Assembly: GCA_016716525.1 (NCBI GenBank)
Contig: JADJWE010000009.1
Span: forward strand, 434,001 to 498,000
DNA length: 64,000 bases
Reading direction: 5' to 3'
From: Candidatus Flexicrinis affinis
GTDB taxonomy: Bacteria; Chloroflexota; Anaerolineae; Aggregatilineales; Phototrophicaceae
Position 1 is the first letter of the stretch; the number at the start of each line of letters is the position of its first letter. This document shows, in pieces, positions 9,922 through 18,458 of this stretch. Under the pieces are notes generated by a model. The model was given only the letters and a program-made list of their open reading frames with translations, had not been told where the DNA came from and did not search any database. The translations under genes were made by a program, and so were the position numbers.

Positions 9922-11397
9922 CTACGGCAGCAGCAGCGGGATGTTGTTGGGCGGCGGAGCCAGCAGATACACGTCGACGTAGCGCGACCAGCGGCGGTAG
10001 TTGTCGTCGTCATAACCGAGGTCGATCCAGTACGGCGTGCTGCGCGGGCCGCCGGTATCCGCGGCGAGTCCCTCGCCATAGCCCTCGACGTACAGGATGG
10101 TCCCGTAGGGCACGATGCGCGGGTTAATCGCGACGATGCCTTTGGTCAGCCGCGCGCCGGTGGCGGTGACGTCGTCGCCACCGAGCGCCGCCGGATGGTA
10201 GCTAGTGGCGTACATGCGCAGCTTGCGCCAGTACTCGCGTGGGCCGTCGGGCGTGTCGATAGTCCGGTAGACGAGGCGCGTGCCGTAGCTCAAGACCTCG
10301 TTGACCGGATCTTGCACGCGCACCACGCCCTCATCGAAGCGCTGCACTTCGACGCCGTTCTCGTAGCGGATACGGATGCGGCGCTCGTCGCGCCCGGGGA
10401 CGCCGGCGGTAGTGATCGCCGTAGTGTCGAGATCCATATCGGCGTTGGCCAAGGTCACGCGCGTGTAGGGCACGTCGATCGGCTCGACGATAATCTCCTC
10501 CGTGACGCGGACGATGTGCACGGTCATATCGGCGCGCAGGCGCGCGTTGACCGGCGGCACAGCGTAATCCAGCCCGTTGAGCGCGATGTTAAGCTCGGCC
10601 AGCAGCGCCCCGACACGCTCGGCTTGCGTGCGGGTCGCGGTGGTACTGCCGTCCAGCTCGACGGTGACCGGCAGCGACCGATCGATGACGATCTGCATGT
10701 CTTGTTCGAGCGCGGACTCGGCGGGGGGATTGATCGAGTCGCCCAAGTACAGGGTGACGTCGGCCTCTGCCAGCGCATCGCCGACCGTGTCGGCCGTTGT
10801 GACAAGCGACTGCCCAGGTCCGTCGCCATCGACTAGCGACACCGTCAAAGCATGACGAATTGAAATGCGGTTGGCCGGCAGCGGATAACGACGCAGTTGG
10901 TCGGGCTGGACCGGCGCGCCGTTGACGATCACCTCGTCGTCGTTATCGACGGTGACGCCGGCGGCGCGCAAGATGTCGGCCGGGTTTTCGATCACCGTGC
11001 GGAATACGCTGGTCGCGCCGTCGACGGTCAGGGTGACGGGTCGCTGGTCGTCGACCAATACGGTCATGCCGGCCTGTAGGCGCGCGTCCGGGCCCGGGTC
11101 GACGGCGAGGCTACCGGTCAGCGTGATGCCCTCGCGTTCGAGCAGTTCGCGGACCGTACGGGCATCGGTCGTGACGTCCTCGGCTAACCCGTCCACGATC
11201 AAAGTGAGGTGCACGAGCGGCGGCGGGGCCGGGCGCTGCGTGAGCGTCGAGATCAGCGCGATGCCGCCGGCGATCGCCAGCGCCGCGCTTGCCAATGCGG
11301 CGAGGATCAGGAGGGTGTTGGGCCGGCGCGTTCCGATCGGGGACGTGGGCTGCGTGTCGTCGTGGCGCGGGTTGGGCTGGGTGTCGCTCAAATCCAT
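9922..11397 (-). CDS. YabE-like protein: DUF348 repeats, G5 domain and 3D domain
   Basis: The 491-residue product starts at ATG 11397, chosen because the longer frame runs back into purE. It has one membrane anchor (about 28-50) and then four DUF348-type repeats between about 63 and 265 ('VDGLAEDVTTDARTVRELL' is the first). A G5-like segment follows (about 290-375), then a C-terminal 3D domain (about 405-485) with the Asp-rich signature 'AADTGG' and 'WIDLGYDDD' and the ending 'RYVDVYLL'. Relatives such as YabE/Rpf2-like proteins act on peptidoglycan outside the cell; the 3D domain resembles lytic transglycosylases. It begins 7 bp after the purE stop and is probably co-transcribed with it. Confidence 0.85.
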   Translation of the reverse strand: MDLSDTQPNPRHDDTQPTSPIGTRRPNTLLILAALASAALAIAGGIALISTLTQRPAPPPLVHLTLIVDGLAEDVTTDARTVRELLEREGITLTGSLAVDPGPDARLQAGMTVLVDDQRPVTLTVDGATSVFRTVIENPADILRAAGVTVDNDDEVIVNGAPVQPDQLRRYPLPANRISIRHALTVSLVDGDGPGQSLVTTADTVGDALAEADVTLYLGDSINPPAESALEQDMQIVIDRSLPVTVELDGSTTATRTQAERVGALLAELNIALNGLDYAVPPVNARLRADMTVHIVRVTEEIIVEPIDVPYTRVTLANADMDLDTTAITTAGVPGRDERRIRIRYENGVEVQRFDEGVVRVQDPVNEVLSYGTRLVYRTIDTPDGPREYWRKLRMYATSYHPAALGGDDVTATGARLTKGIVAINPRIVPYGTILYVEGYGEGLAADTGGPRSTPYWIDLGYDDDNYRRWSRYVDVYLLAPPPNNIPLLLP

Positions 11398-11404
11398 GCG
11401 CAGG

Positions 11405-11896
11405 TTACTCGTCCGGCAGGCGTTTCGCGAGGCTTTGTTCCGCCAACGCCGCCTTATACGCGGAAACCTTTTCCAGCAGCACCGGATCTGACGCGGCGAT
11501 GACCTGAACGGCGAGCAAGCCGGCGTTGCGCCCCGCGCCAATGGCGACCGTCGCGACCGGCACGCCGGACGGCATCTGAACGATCGACAGCAGCGAGTCG
11601 AGGCCGCTGAGCGCCTTGCTCTGCACCGGCACGCCGATCACCGGCAGCGGTGAATAGGCCGCGAGCATCCCCGGAAGATGGGCCGCGCCGCCCGCCCCGG
11701 CGACGATCACCTTCAGCCCGCGCACGTGCGCAGATTGGCCGTATTCAGCCATGTCGGCAGGGGTCCGGTGCGCCGAGACGACCCGCGTTTCGTACGGCAC
11801 GCCGAACTCGCGGCACACTTCGGCCGCGGCTTGCATCGTCGGCCAGTCGCTGTCGCTGCCCATCACGATTCCGACCAGCGGCGCGGTCATCGGCAT
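11405..11896 (-). CDS. purE: N5-carboxyaminoimidazole ribonucleotide mutase
   Basis: The 163-residue protein has the full class I PurE signature: 'GIVMGSDSDWPTM', 'VVSAHRTPADM', 'IVAGAGGAAHLPGM' and 'PVIGVPVQSKALSGLDSL'. The catalytic Ser/Asp/His lie in the SDSD and SAHRT motifs. It converts N5-CAIR to CAIR in de novo purine synthesis. It sits apart from the main pur cluster at 21.7-30.9 kb, and no purK is seen in the window. Met1 and Met3 are both possible starts. Confidence 0.96.
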   Translation of the reverse strand: MPMTAPLVGIVMGSDSDWPTMQAAAEVCREFGVPYETRVVSAHRTPADMAEYGQSAHVRGLKVIVAGAGGAAHLPGMLAAYSPLPVIGVPVQSKALSGLDSLLSIVQMPSGVPVATVAIGAGRNAGLLAVQVIAASDPVLLEKVSAYKAALAEQSLAKRLPDE

Positions 11897-11968
11897 GTCT
11901 CCGGCGTACTCATCTCCGGCGGAATTATAGCGCAGCAGTCGAAGCCCAATCGCACGCCTGCCCGGCGT

Positions 11969-12889
11969 TCACCGCGCGAACGCATTGAACGGGTTGACGT
12001 GAGTCAACTGCCGGATCGCCTCGTCGTCAAAGCCGGCGGCGCGCAGCTTGGGGATGAACGTCTCGCTGAGGTAGGTGTACGGCTTGGGCACAAAGTCCGG
12101 CGTGCCGGGGTCGAACCAGCCGCGGTCGTGGCTGAGCAGCACCTGCGCGCCGAATCCCGCGTCGTGCAGCGCCCACAGCCATCCGATTACCGTGTCGTCG
12201 TCTGGCGCATCGGGGTTGCCGAGCGCGTCGTATTCGACCCATGCGCCGCGCTTCACCATCTCGAGATGCAGCGCAAAGTCCGGCTCGGCCTGCGTGTGAA
12301 TCCACACATATCGGCGCGGGCTGCCACCCGTTGCCTCGATGATGTCGAGCTGGTCGCGCACGACTCGCCCGCGGATGGTGTGGCTGCCGATCAGCGCGCC
12401 GGTCGCGGCAGAGGCGCGGGTCGCCGCCTTCAGGATCTTGGTCTCGGTGGCGGTCAGGCCGTCGTCTCCTGCGCTCAGTTTGATCCACGCGGCCGGGAAG
12501 TCGCTCTCTTGGAGATGATCGTTGAGTTCGCCAAGCATCCAGTCGCACAGCGCGTCCTCGCCGGCCTCGTGCGCCCACGGCGGAATCCACGGCTCGCGGT
12601 AGATGCCGGTCGGCACGGCGATCGGAAAGCCGGTCGCCTGTGACACGGCCTTGTCGAGGTCGGCGCGCCGGCCAACGCCGATCGGCGTACATTCGATTAG
12701 GGCTGTCACACCGAGCGCCTTGATGCGTTCGATCTCCGGCGCCATCACGGCGATGACGTCGGCGGCCTCGGCTTGCGCGTAGCCGGGCTTGTCCCACGTG
12801 CGCAGGTCGACGAAGACGTGCTCGTGCGGCAGGATCATCCGAAGGTCGGACGCCGACTTGGGGCCGAGGGTCGTGTAGAGATAGGGCAT
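11969..12889 (-). CDS. Phosphotriesterase-family amidohydrolase
   Basis: The 306-residue protein starts at ATG 12889, preceded by AAAGGAC. It shows a metal-dependent hydrolase pattern: 'LPHEHVFVDLRTW' near the N-terminus (HxH metal pair), 'WIKLSAG' as the probable carboxylated Lys region, 'IGSHT', 'WIHTQAE' and 'LLSHDRGWFD' near the end (the last metal Asp). These match the phosphotriesterase / PTE-like lactonase family. It is the third gene of a cassette after a nucleoside hydrolase and a PfkB kinase, so it may open a lactone or process a product of sugar or nucleoside breakdown. The substrate cannot be read from the sequence. Confidence 0.85.
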   Translation of the reverse strand: MPYLYTTLGPKSASDLRMILPHEHVFVDLRTWDKPGYAQAEAADVIAVMAPEIERIKALGVTALIECTPIGVGRRADLDKAVSQATGFPIAVPTGIYREPWIPPWAHEAGEDALCDWMLGELNDHLQESDFPAAWIKLSAGDDGLTATETKILKAATRASAATGALIGSHTIRGRVVRDQLDIIEATGGSPRRYVWIHTQAEPDFALHLEMVKRGAWVEYDALGNPDAPDDDTVIGWLWALHDAGFGAQVLLSHDRGWFDPGTPDFVPKPYTYLSETFIPKLRAAGFDDEAIRQLTHVNPFNAFAR

Positions 12890-12932
12890 GGGGTTGTCCT
12901 TTGCGTACGTTTCGGTTTGAGCTGCCGGCCAC

Positions 12933-13829
12933 TCACCGGCTTTCGAGCCACGCAAGCCGCCGGTCGCGCTCGGCAATCAGGTCGGGACGATCGAGGTTGA
13001 CCAACCCTTCGGTCTCGAGTGAAAACGATGCCGCGACAGCGCCCCAACGCGCGGCGGTGAGCGCGTCGCCGGTGCGCCGCCATGCCACCGTAAACGCGCC
13101 GTTAAACACGTTGCCCGCGCCCGTCACGTCGACAATGCGCTCGACCGGCACGGCAGGGACATGGATCGGTTCCGGTGAGTTGCGCTTCGCGACAAGCGAC
13201 CCGTCCGCGCCCATACGCAGGACGGCCACCCGCGCGCCCGCGCTCAACATGCTGTGGACGATCGCGGATGGGCTGAGCGGACCGAACATGGCGCGTGCTT
13301 CGGACAGATTGGGTGAGACGACATCGACCATGGGCAGCAGGTCGATCATGTCGCGCTCGCGGTCTGCAGTCATGTAGTACTGGTTCGGTTCCCAGATGAT
13401 GTCGGTGTGGGGGAACGTCATGTGCCAGCGCAGGAAGTCGTCGCCCGAAAGCACCATGTACAGAGTCGGATCCTCGCCCCACGCCGGAGGTAGCTGTACC
13501 GGCGCTGGTCCGGTCATGAACGGCTCGATCTCCTTGACACGCAGGATTTCGTGGCGCGTGCCGTCGTGTTCGAAAACCTGCCATGCGCGGATTTGCGGCA
13601 GGTCGACCACGACGATGCCTTCGGTGTCGCAGTGCGCGGAGAGACGCGGCAGGATCGTGTCGACGATGTCTGCCCCGACGGTGACGCACAGGCCCGGCCG
13701 CTCGTCCCAGATGACCATGCCGCACGCCGCGTGAATCGGCCCGCCGCCGAGAACGCCCATCTGAGTGCGGCCGTCCGGATACACGATGTCGTCGATGAAC
13801 ACCGATCCGATGCTGACAATGTCTACCAT
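12933..13829 (-). CDS. PfkB-family carbohydrate/nucleoside kinase
   Basis: The 298-residue product starts at ATG 13829, with AAGGA just upstream. It carries the N-terminal 'GGGPIHAACGM' region and the C-terminal PfkB signature 'VDVTGAGNVFNGAF', where the usual catalytic Asp of DTxGAGD is replaced: the motif reads DVTGAGN. This Asp-to-Asn change at the catalytic base position is notable and may reduce or alter activity. It lies 22 bp after the nucleoside hydrolase and 43 bp before the phosphotriesterase-like gene, so ribose or a nucleoside is a reasonable substrate guess. Confidence 0.85.
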   Translation of the reverse strand: MVDIVSIGSVFIDDIVYPDGRTQMGVLGGGPIHAACGMVIWDERPGLCVTVGADIVDTILPRLSAHCDTEGIVVVDLPQIRAWQVFEHDGTRHEILRVKEIEPFMTGPAPVQLPPAWGEDPTLYMVLSGDDFLRWHMTFPHTDIIWEPNQYYMTADRERDMIDLLPMVDVVSPNLSEARAMFGPLSPSAIVHSMLSAGARVAVLRMGADGSLVAKRNSPEPIHVPAVPVERIVDVTGAGNVFNGAFTVAWRRTGDALTAARWGAVAASFSLETEGLVNLDRPDLIAERDRRLAWLESR

Positions 13830-13851
13830 GCCAAGATATTCCTTGTGGCGG

Positions 13852-14823
13852 TTAACGCAGCAGGTCGAACAGCAGGTCTTTCCAGCGTGCGACGTCGATC
13901 TCCCAACATACGGTGATGTGCGGATCGCCTTTGGCACGGTGCGGTGCCCACATCGCCACGTTGCCGGTGCCGTGTTTGGTGACGTTCAGCGCGTCGACCA
14001 CCGTCATGCCGCGCGTGTATTCGCCGTCGCATTCGACTTCGACATAGTGCTTGCTTGCGCGCGTGCAGATGGCCGGGTCGATAGCGACCGCCATCGCGAC
14101 CGGATCAGGCAGGCCGATTCCCGGGTCGCCCAACCACTCGCGATTGGTCTGCAGCGCGCTGATATTGCAGTCGATGGTGAAGTGCGAGTACACGGTGTCG
14201 AGTTGGTTCTTACAGTAGTCGATGTCGGAGTCGAGCAGGTTTGCTTCGCCGCGGCACAATTCCCATCCGACCATCTCGACCGGCAAGCCGCTGCGGAACA
14301 CCGCGCGCGCCGCTTCCGGGTCGCACCAAATGTTGTACTCCGCGGCCGGCGTGATGTTGCCGACGACGTTGGCCGCGCCGCCCATTACTACGCACCGGCT
14401 GACGTTGGCGACGATCTCCGGCGCGCGCGACACAGCCAACGCGACATTGGTCAGCGGGCCGAGCGTGACGAGGACAATTCCGGGATTGTCCTTGATCGTC
14501 TCGATCAGGGCGTCGACGCCATGGCCGGGCTGTGCGGGGCGCTTGGGCGCGGGATAGAACATACCGCCCATGCCGTCTGGCCCGTGGAAGAACTGCGCGT
14601 CGTAGTATTCGCGGATCAGCGGCTTTGACACGCCTTCGTAGACTGGCGTCTCCTTGCCGCATAACTCCACCGTGTAGCGCGCGTTGATGCTGGCTTGCTT
14701 CAGCGGCACGTTGCCAGCCACGATGGTGATCGCCTTGACGTCGATGTCCGGGTGCCGCAGCGCCATCAGCAGGGCGACGGCGTCGTCGCTGGCGGTGTCG
14801 GTGTCGATGATCATGCTTCGCAT
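13852..14823 (-). CDS. Nucleoside hydrolase (inosine/uridine-preferring family)
   Basis: The 323-residue protein has the diagnostic Ca-binding N-terminus 'MIIDTDTASDDAVALLMAL' and the strand 'IVLVTLGPLTNVALA'. It also has 'VVMGGAANVVGN' with a following 'AEYNIWCDPEAA', all typical of the family that hydrolyses the N-glycosidic bond of nucleosides. A Cys-rich stretch ('ELCRGEANLLDSDIDYC') is less usual. It is the first gene of a three-gene minus-strand cassette (hydrolase, PfkB kinase, phosphotriesterase-like). The substrate preference is not determined. Confidence 0.93.
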   Translation of the reverse strand: MRSMIIDTDTASDDAVALLMALRHPDIDVKAITIVAGNVPLKQASINARYTVELCGKETPVYEGVSKPLIREYYDAQFFHGPDGMGGMFYPAPKRPAQPGHGVDALIETIKDNPGIVLVTLGPLTNVALAVSRAPEIVANVSRCVVMGGAANVVGNITPAAEYNIWCDPEAARAVFRSGLPVEMVGWELCRGEANLLDSDIDYCKNQLDTVYSHFTIDCNISALQTNREWLGDPGIGLPDPVAMAVAIDPAICTRASKHYVEVECDGEYTRGMTVVDALNVTKHGTGNVAMWAPHRAKGDPHITVCWEIDVARWKDLLFDLLR

Positions 14824-15077
14824 ACGTCGCGTTCCTCATAAGCGCGCCGGAATCCATCGGCACAGTGTAGCGCAGACTCGCGGCTCATCGTACCCGGTTT
14901 GGCAGGTTGTAACGCACGTGCTGCAAGCATGAGGCAGCGGCATCGCCGATGGTCGGGCTAAGTGCCGTCGCACTCTATCACGGCGGGCGAGCCAGCGGCT
15001 CGCCCCTACAGGTCCTCGGTGGTCTCTGTATTCCTTCTACGAAGCTCAGATTCCAGCGTCGGCAGTGGTGAAGGCCG
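14824..15077. other. Intergenic spacer with a short palindromic repeat
   Basis: No open reading frame or clear promoter is seen. The only structure is GGGCGAGCC-AGC-GGCTCGCCC at 14985-15005 followed by CTACAGG. This looks like a dispersed intergenic palindrome rather than a terminator, since no T-run follows on either strand. Confidence 0.6.
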
Positions 15078-16601
15078 TTAGTCGAAAAAGACCGTCCCGC
15101 GCATCTCCATCGGTTGGCTGAAGGTGAGCAGCGCGAGCAGCATCATCACCAGCAGCAGCAGCGCGAACGGCAGCAGTCCCGGCATCGCCTTGCGCTTGTA
15201 GAGCCGGAATGCGGCGCGCTCGGCCACCAGCAAGCTGAGCCCTATGCCCCCGACCATCACGACGACCTGAATGATGCCGATGATCGTCATGTCGGTGATC
15301 CCCACCAGCGACCAGTTCGGCTCGCCCAGCAGCGTGATACCGTGGTCGATCAGGAACGTCTGTACGACCGGCACGATGGTGAAGAGTCCGATCAGAAAGT
15401 GGAAGCCGTAGTGCGCGATCCAGACGGCCAGCCCCAATGGCACGAATGCCGGCGTGAAGGCGGCGGCGACATCACGGTCGGAATAGGTGAACTTGGTCGG
15501 CGCGAGCGTGCGGCTCAGGCGCGCAGCACCCTTTACGAGAAGGGCAGGAAGCGCGACCGCGAACACGCCGAACAACAGCACTAAAGCGATCGCTTCGCCC
15601 AGCGGCGTGACCGTGCCGTTCTCGACCTGACCGAAGATGCTGGCGATGCGGCCGATGACCTCGTATACGGGCGGGATCATGCCGAAAGCGTTGACGATCC
15701 CCGCGCTGGCGAGGACGACGATGAGCAGGATGACGTCCCAGCGCTTGGGCCACGCCGCAGGATCAAACCACTGGCGGAAGGGACGGCGTGCCGCAAGGGC
15801 GACGTTGTCGTGCGGGCAGGCCCGCGCGCAGTCGAGGCACAGCGTGCAGTCGAGGTTCGAGCGAATCTGCGGGACGAATAGCTCGGTGCCGCACCCGAGT
15901 ACGCCTTTTCGGTCGTGCGTGACCTGCACCTGCCAGCCATCCGGCTGTCCGGCGACAGGGATGGTGTCGATGCGAATCAACGGCGTCATCGCAAAGCTGC
16001 CGTTGACGCATTCCTTACCCACGCACGCTTTGCAGACCTCCGGGTCTTTGGCCTCGATCATCAGCGGAGCGCCACTGCTGTAAGCGAAATTGAACGACCC
16101 GAGCGGACACACGTACTTGCAGAACGGCGACTCGGCGAACAGCAGTTCGAGGATGAACGACGCGGAAAAATAAACGACGATCAGCCACGCGGTGAGCAAC
16201 GGAGACGCCCACAGGTTGAGCCATTCATAGGCGAAGAACAACGCGATCAGGCTGGCGATGGCGACCCACTTGTTGCGCAGCACGCGCGGAAACCGGCGCT
16301 TGGGAGACGCGAACCGGCGGGCCAGCGAGCGCGGCAGCGTGAATGGGCAGCCCATGCAAACCAGATTGCCGAACAGCAGCAGGGCGATTACCACGACGCC
16401 GCGGAAATGCACCCACGGAACGACGGTAGCGAGGTTCTCAGCGGCCTGCTGTGGCCCGGTGAAGCCGTCGTAGATCAGCAGCACGGCTAACAACAGAAAC
16501 GGGATTTGCAGGATCAACCGGCCATTCCGATGCCTGAGCAGCCTCCCCATCAGCGGAAGCCTTAGGACATCGCGGGTGGGGCGTGACGGGACCGCCGTCA
16601 T
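15078..16601 (-). CDS. Polytopic iron-sulfur membrane protein (NapH/NosR/CcoG-like)
   Basis: The 507-residue protein has about ten hydrophobic segments interleaved with Cys clusters: 'GNLVCMGCPFTLP', 'SPFCKYVCPLGSFNF', 'CKACVGKECVNG', a lone 'GCG' and 'LDCTLCLDCARACPHDN'. The last is a classical 4Fe-4S ferredoxin motif. This arrangement fits membrane electron-transfer proteins of the NapH/NosR/CcoG group. It begins 3 bp after the stop of a small lipoprotein on the same strand, so the two are probably one operon. No nitrous oxide reductase, nitrate reductase or cytochrome oxidase gene is in the window, so the electron acceptor is unknown. Confidence 0.85.
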   Translation of the reverse strand: MTAVPSRPTRDVLRLPLMGRLLRHRNGRLILQIPFLLLAVLLIYDGFTGPQQAAENLATVVPWVHFRGVVVIALLLFGNLVCMGCPFTLPRSLARRFASPKRRFPRVLRNKWVAIASLIALFFAYEWLNLWASPLLTAWLIVVYFSASFILELLFAESPFCKYVCPLGSFNFAYSSGAPLMIEAKDPEVCKACVGKECVNGSFAMTPLIRIDTIPVAGQPDGWQVQVTHDRKGVLGCGTELFVPQIRSNLDCTLCLDCARACPHDNVALAARRPFRQWFDPAAWPKRWDVILLIVVLASAGIVNAFGMIPPVYEVIGRIASIFGQVENGTVTPLGEAIALVLLFGVFAVALPALLVKGAARLSRTLAPTKFTYSDRDVAAAFTPAFVPLGLAVWIAHYGFHFLIGLFTIVPVVQTFLIDHGITLLGEPNWSLVGITDMTIIGIIQVVVMVGGIGLSLLVAERAAFRLYKRKAMPGLLPFALLLLVMMLLALLTFSQPMEMRGTVFFD

Positions 16602-16604
16602 GGC

Positions 16605-16997
16605 TTAGCTGTCGATCTCGAAGTCGAACGTATCCTCGACCGTCGTCCCGTCAGTCAGCACGACGGTGACCGTCACCGTCCAACTGCCGCCCATCGTCCA
16701 GCCGAAGGGAATGCGGTAAACACCGTCCTCGCCGCTATCCGTCTGTTCCTGCACCAGCATCATGCCGGCGTGCGCCATATCGCCGCGCAGCCGGACCTCC
16801 TGTGCTTCGACGGGTGCGCCGGTGGCATCGGTGACGGTTACGATCAGCACTGTCTCGCCGACCGAGGTCGCTTCGGCCTCCAGTGCGATATCGATCTGGG
16901 GGACATTTTCAGGCGTGGCCGTTGGGGTTTGCGCCGACTCGCGGCATCCGACCAGCGCCACGGTAATCGCGACTAACAGCACGAGCATTCGGGTCAT
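16605..16997 (-). CDS. Lipoprotein with YtkA/FixH-like immunoglobulin fold
   Basis: The 130-residue product starts at ATG 16997 (Met8 of a slightly longer frame). It has a lipoprotein signal ending in 'ALVGCRES' and then a single beta-rich domain with 'RGDMAHAGMM', the Met/His motif of YtkA-like and FixH-like domains that may bind copper. It ends with a beta-strand region 'WTMGGSWTVTVTVVLTDG'. It directly precedes the iron-sulfur membrane protein with a 3-bp gap. The context suggests a role in copper handling or electron transport outside the membrane; this is inference. Confidence 0.75.
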   Translation of the reverse strand: MTRMLVLLVAITVALVGCRESAQTPTATPENVPQIDIALEAEATSVGETVLIVTVTDATGAPVEAQEVRLRGDMAHAGMMLVQEQTDSGEDGVYRIPFGWTMGGSWTVTVTVVLTDGTTVEDTFDFEIDS

Positions 16998-17072
16998 CGG
17001 TGGTTCATCCCCGTTCATTTGTTACGTGGTTCACAAGTATAGCACTCGCCGGTTTTGCGGCGAGGAGCGATC

Positions 17073-17993
17073 CTAGTCGGCGGCGCGGTCGAAGGCCGCG
17101 CCCAGCACCTGAGCGATCGTGTACCGGGCGATGTCTGCCAGCATCCAATTGGTGTCTTTGTAGTACGGCAGCGCGACCAGCGCGACGGCCAACGCCACGC
17201 CGCGCCCGCGCAGCCATGTCGCGTCGTCGACTTCCACGGCAGCCCTGAACACAGAGCGCGCCGCTGGCCCGAACCAGCTCCAGGCCGGGATGAGGTCGTA
17301 GGCCGGGTCTCCGGTGCCGAGGCAGCCGAAGTCGATGATCGCCGAGATTCGCCCGTGCTGCACGAGCACGTTGCCCGGAAGCAGATCGCCGTGAATCCAC
17401 ACTGGCGGCCTGTCCCATGCAGTCGCCACGAGCGACTCCTCCCATGCCTGTTGGGCCGCGCGGGTATCGATCAGGCCATCGAGCTGTTCGAGCGCAGCGC
17501 GTACATGCGGGTCGCGGTTGGCGAGGGGTTCGCCGCGCCCGACGTTGTGCGCGCCGTATCCCGGGCCATCCGCCGGGTCGATGCGACGCAGCGCGCGGAC
17601 GAACTGCGCGAGGTCGGCGGCGCCTTGCAGAAGGTCGGCCACCGGGCTATCGAACGCGTTCCGTCCCTCCAGCCACGGGTTGACCGACCAGTGCCACGGG
17701 TAACCGTACGCGGGTTCACCCCGGACCAACGGCACCGGGATCGGCAGCGGCAAGCGCGGCGCCAACGTGGCGAGGTAGCGGTGCTCCTTCTCGACCATGC
17801 GCGCCGCCCAGTCGACGCGCGGCATGCGCACGACCTTGTCCTCGCCGAGGCGGAACATCGCGTTGTCGGTGCCGGACGACACGACGCGCTCAAGCGGCAG
17901 GTGTGCCCACTGCGGGCACCGATCGGCCAGCAAGCGCCGCACGAGATCCGAGTCGATCTCGACTTCATGATCGTGCATCTTGCTGAGGCTCAC
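17073..17993 (-). CDS. Aminoglycoside phosphotransferase-family kinase
   Basis: The 306-residue protein shows the APH/choline kinase fold: 'VVSSGTDNAMFRLGEDKVVRMPR' spans the nucleotide-binding strands, 'PVWIHGDLLPGNVLVQ' is the Brenner-type catalytic loop (HGDxxxxN), and 'ISAIIDFGCLGTGDPAYDL' is the DFG-like Mg site. All catalytic residues are present. Family members phosphorylate small molecules; a resistance role is not implied. It stands alone between the lipoprotein and the YCII gene. Confidence 0.88.
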   Translation of the reverse strand: MSLSKMHDHEVEIDSDLVRRLLADRCPQWAHLPLERVVSSGTDNAMFRLGEDKVVRMPRVDWAARMVEKEHRYLATLAPRLPLPIPVPLVRGEPAYGYPWHWSVNPWLEGRNAFDSPVADLLQGAADLAQFVRALRRIDPADGPGYGAHNVGRGEPLANRDPHVRAALEQLDGLIDTRAAQQAWEESLVATAWDRPPVWIHGDLLPGNVLVQHGRISAIIDFGCLGTGDPAYDLIPAWSWFGPAARSVFRAAVEVDDATWLRGRGVALAVALVALPYYKDTNWMLADIARYTIAQVLGAAFDRAAD

Positions 17994-18016
17994 CGGGCGT
18001 TCCTCATGCGCGAGTC

Positions 18017-18349
18017 CTACTCAAACAGCGCATCGAGCAGCCACACGCCGGTGATCTCGTAGCGCAGGCGTCCGCTCTGCACCGCCGGGTCGCCATCGAC
18101 CAACGCCCGGGCCTGATCGAGCGAATTGGCTTTGATCAGCAGCATGCCGCGCCACGGGTCGGGCGGCTCGTAGAACGGCCCGACGATCTTGTAGGTGCCG
18201 TTCTCGGCGAGCGTGCCGTTGTAAGCGAGGTGCGCGCGCTGGGTTTCCTCGGTCTGCGGCGTAGACTCAGGCGACCAGATCGGTCCTTTGGTGTAGATCG
18301 CCAAGAAATACAGAGACATACCCGGCATCGGGGGAGTCGGAGCGGTCAT
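18017..18349 (-). CDS. YCII-related domain protein
   Basis: The 110-residue protein starts at ATG 18349, preceded by GGAAAG. It matches the YCII pattern of a small alpha-beta barrel: 'YFLAIYTKGPIW' strand, 'QRAHLAYNGTLAENGTYK' helix, 'IVGPFYE', 'WRGMLLIKANSLDQARALVDGDPAV' and the C-terminal strand. YCII proteins resemble muconolactone isomerase-like barrels and are often of unknown function. It is divergent from the WXG100 gene. Confidence 0.85.
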   Translation of the reverse strand: MTAPTPPMPGMSLYFLAIYTKGPIWSPESTPQTEETQRAHLAYNGTLAENGTYKIVGPFYEPPDPWRGMLLIKANSLDQARALVDGDPAVQSGRLRYEITGVWLLDALFE

Positions 18350-18421
18350 CACTGCTTTCCTTAGAAAACCGAACAGATGTGCGTCATTGTATCGTGACAA
18401 AGCGCGCTTTCGCAAACTGTG

Positions 18422-18427
18422 TATAAT
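18422..18427 (+). promoter_or_regulatory. Candidate -10 element (TATAAT) upstream of WXG100 gene
   Basis: A perfect TATAAT occurs about 32 bp before the WXG100 start and is preceded by GTG as at 8622. No good -35 hexamer is seen at the usual spacing. Confidence 0.35.
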
Positions 18428-18458
18428 GACTTTGGGCCAGAGAGGAAATGACCCTACA

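Noticed and set aside
17055..18062. Plus-strand frame opposite the APH-like gene
   Set aside because: It is antisense to a gene with a complete HGDxxxxN and DFG-like site.
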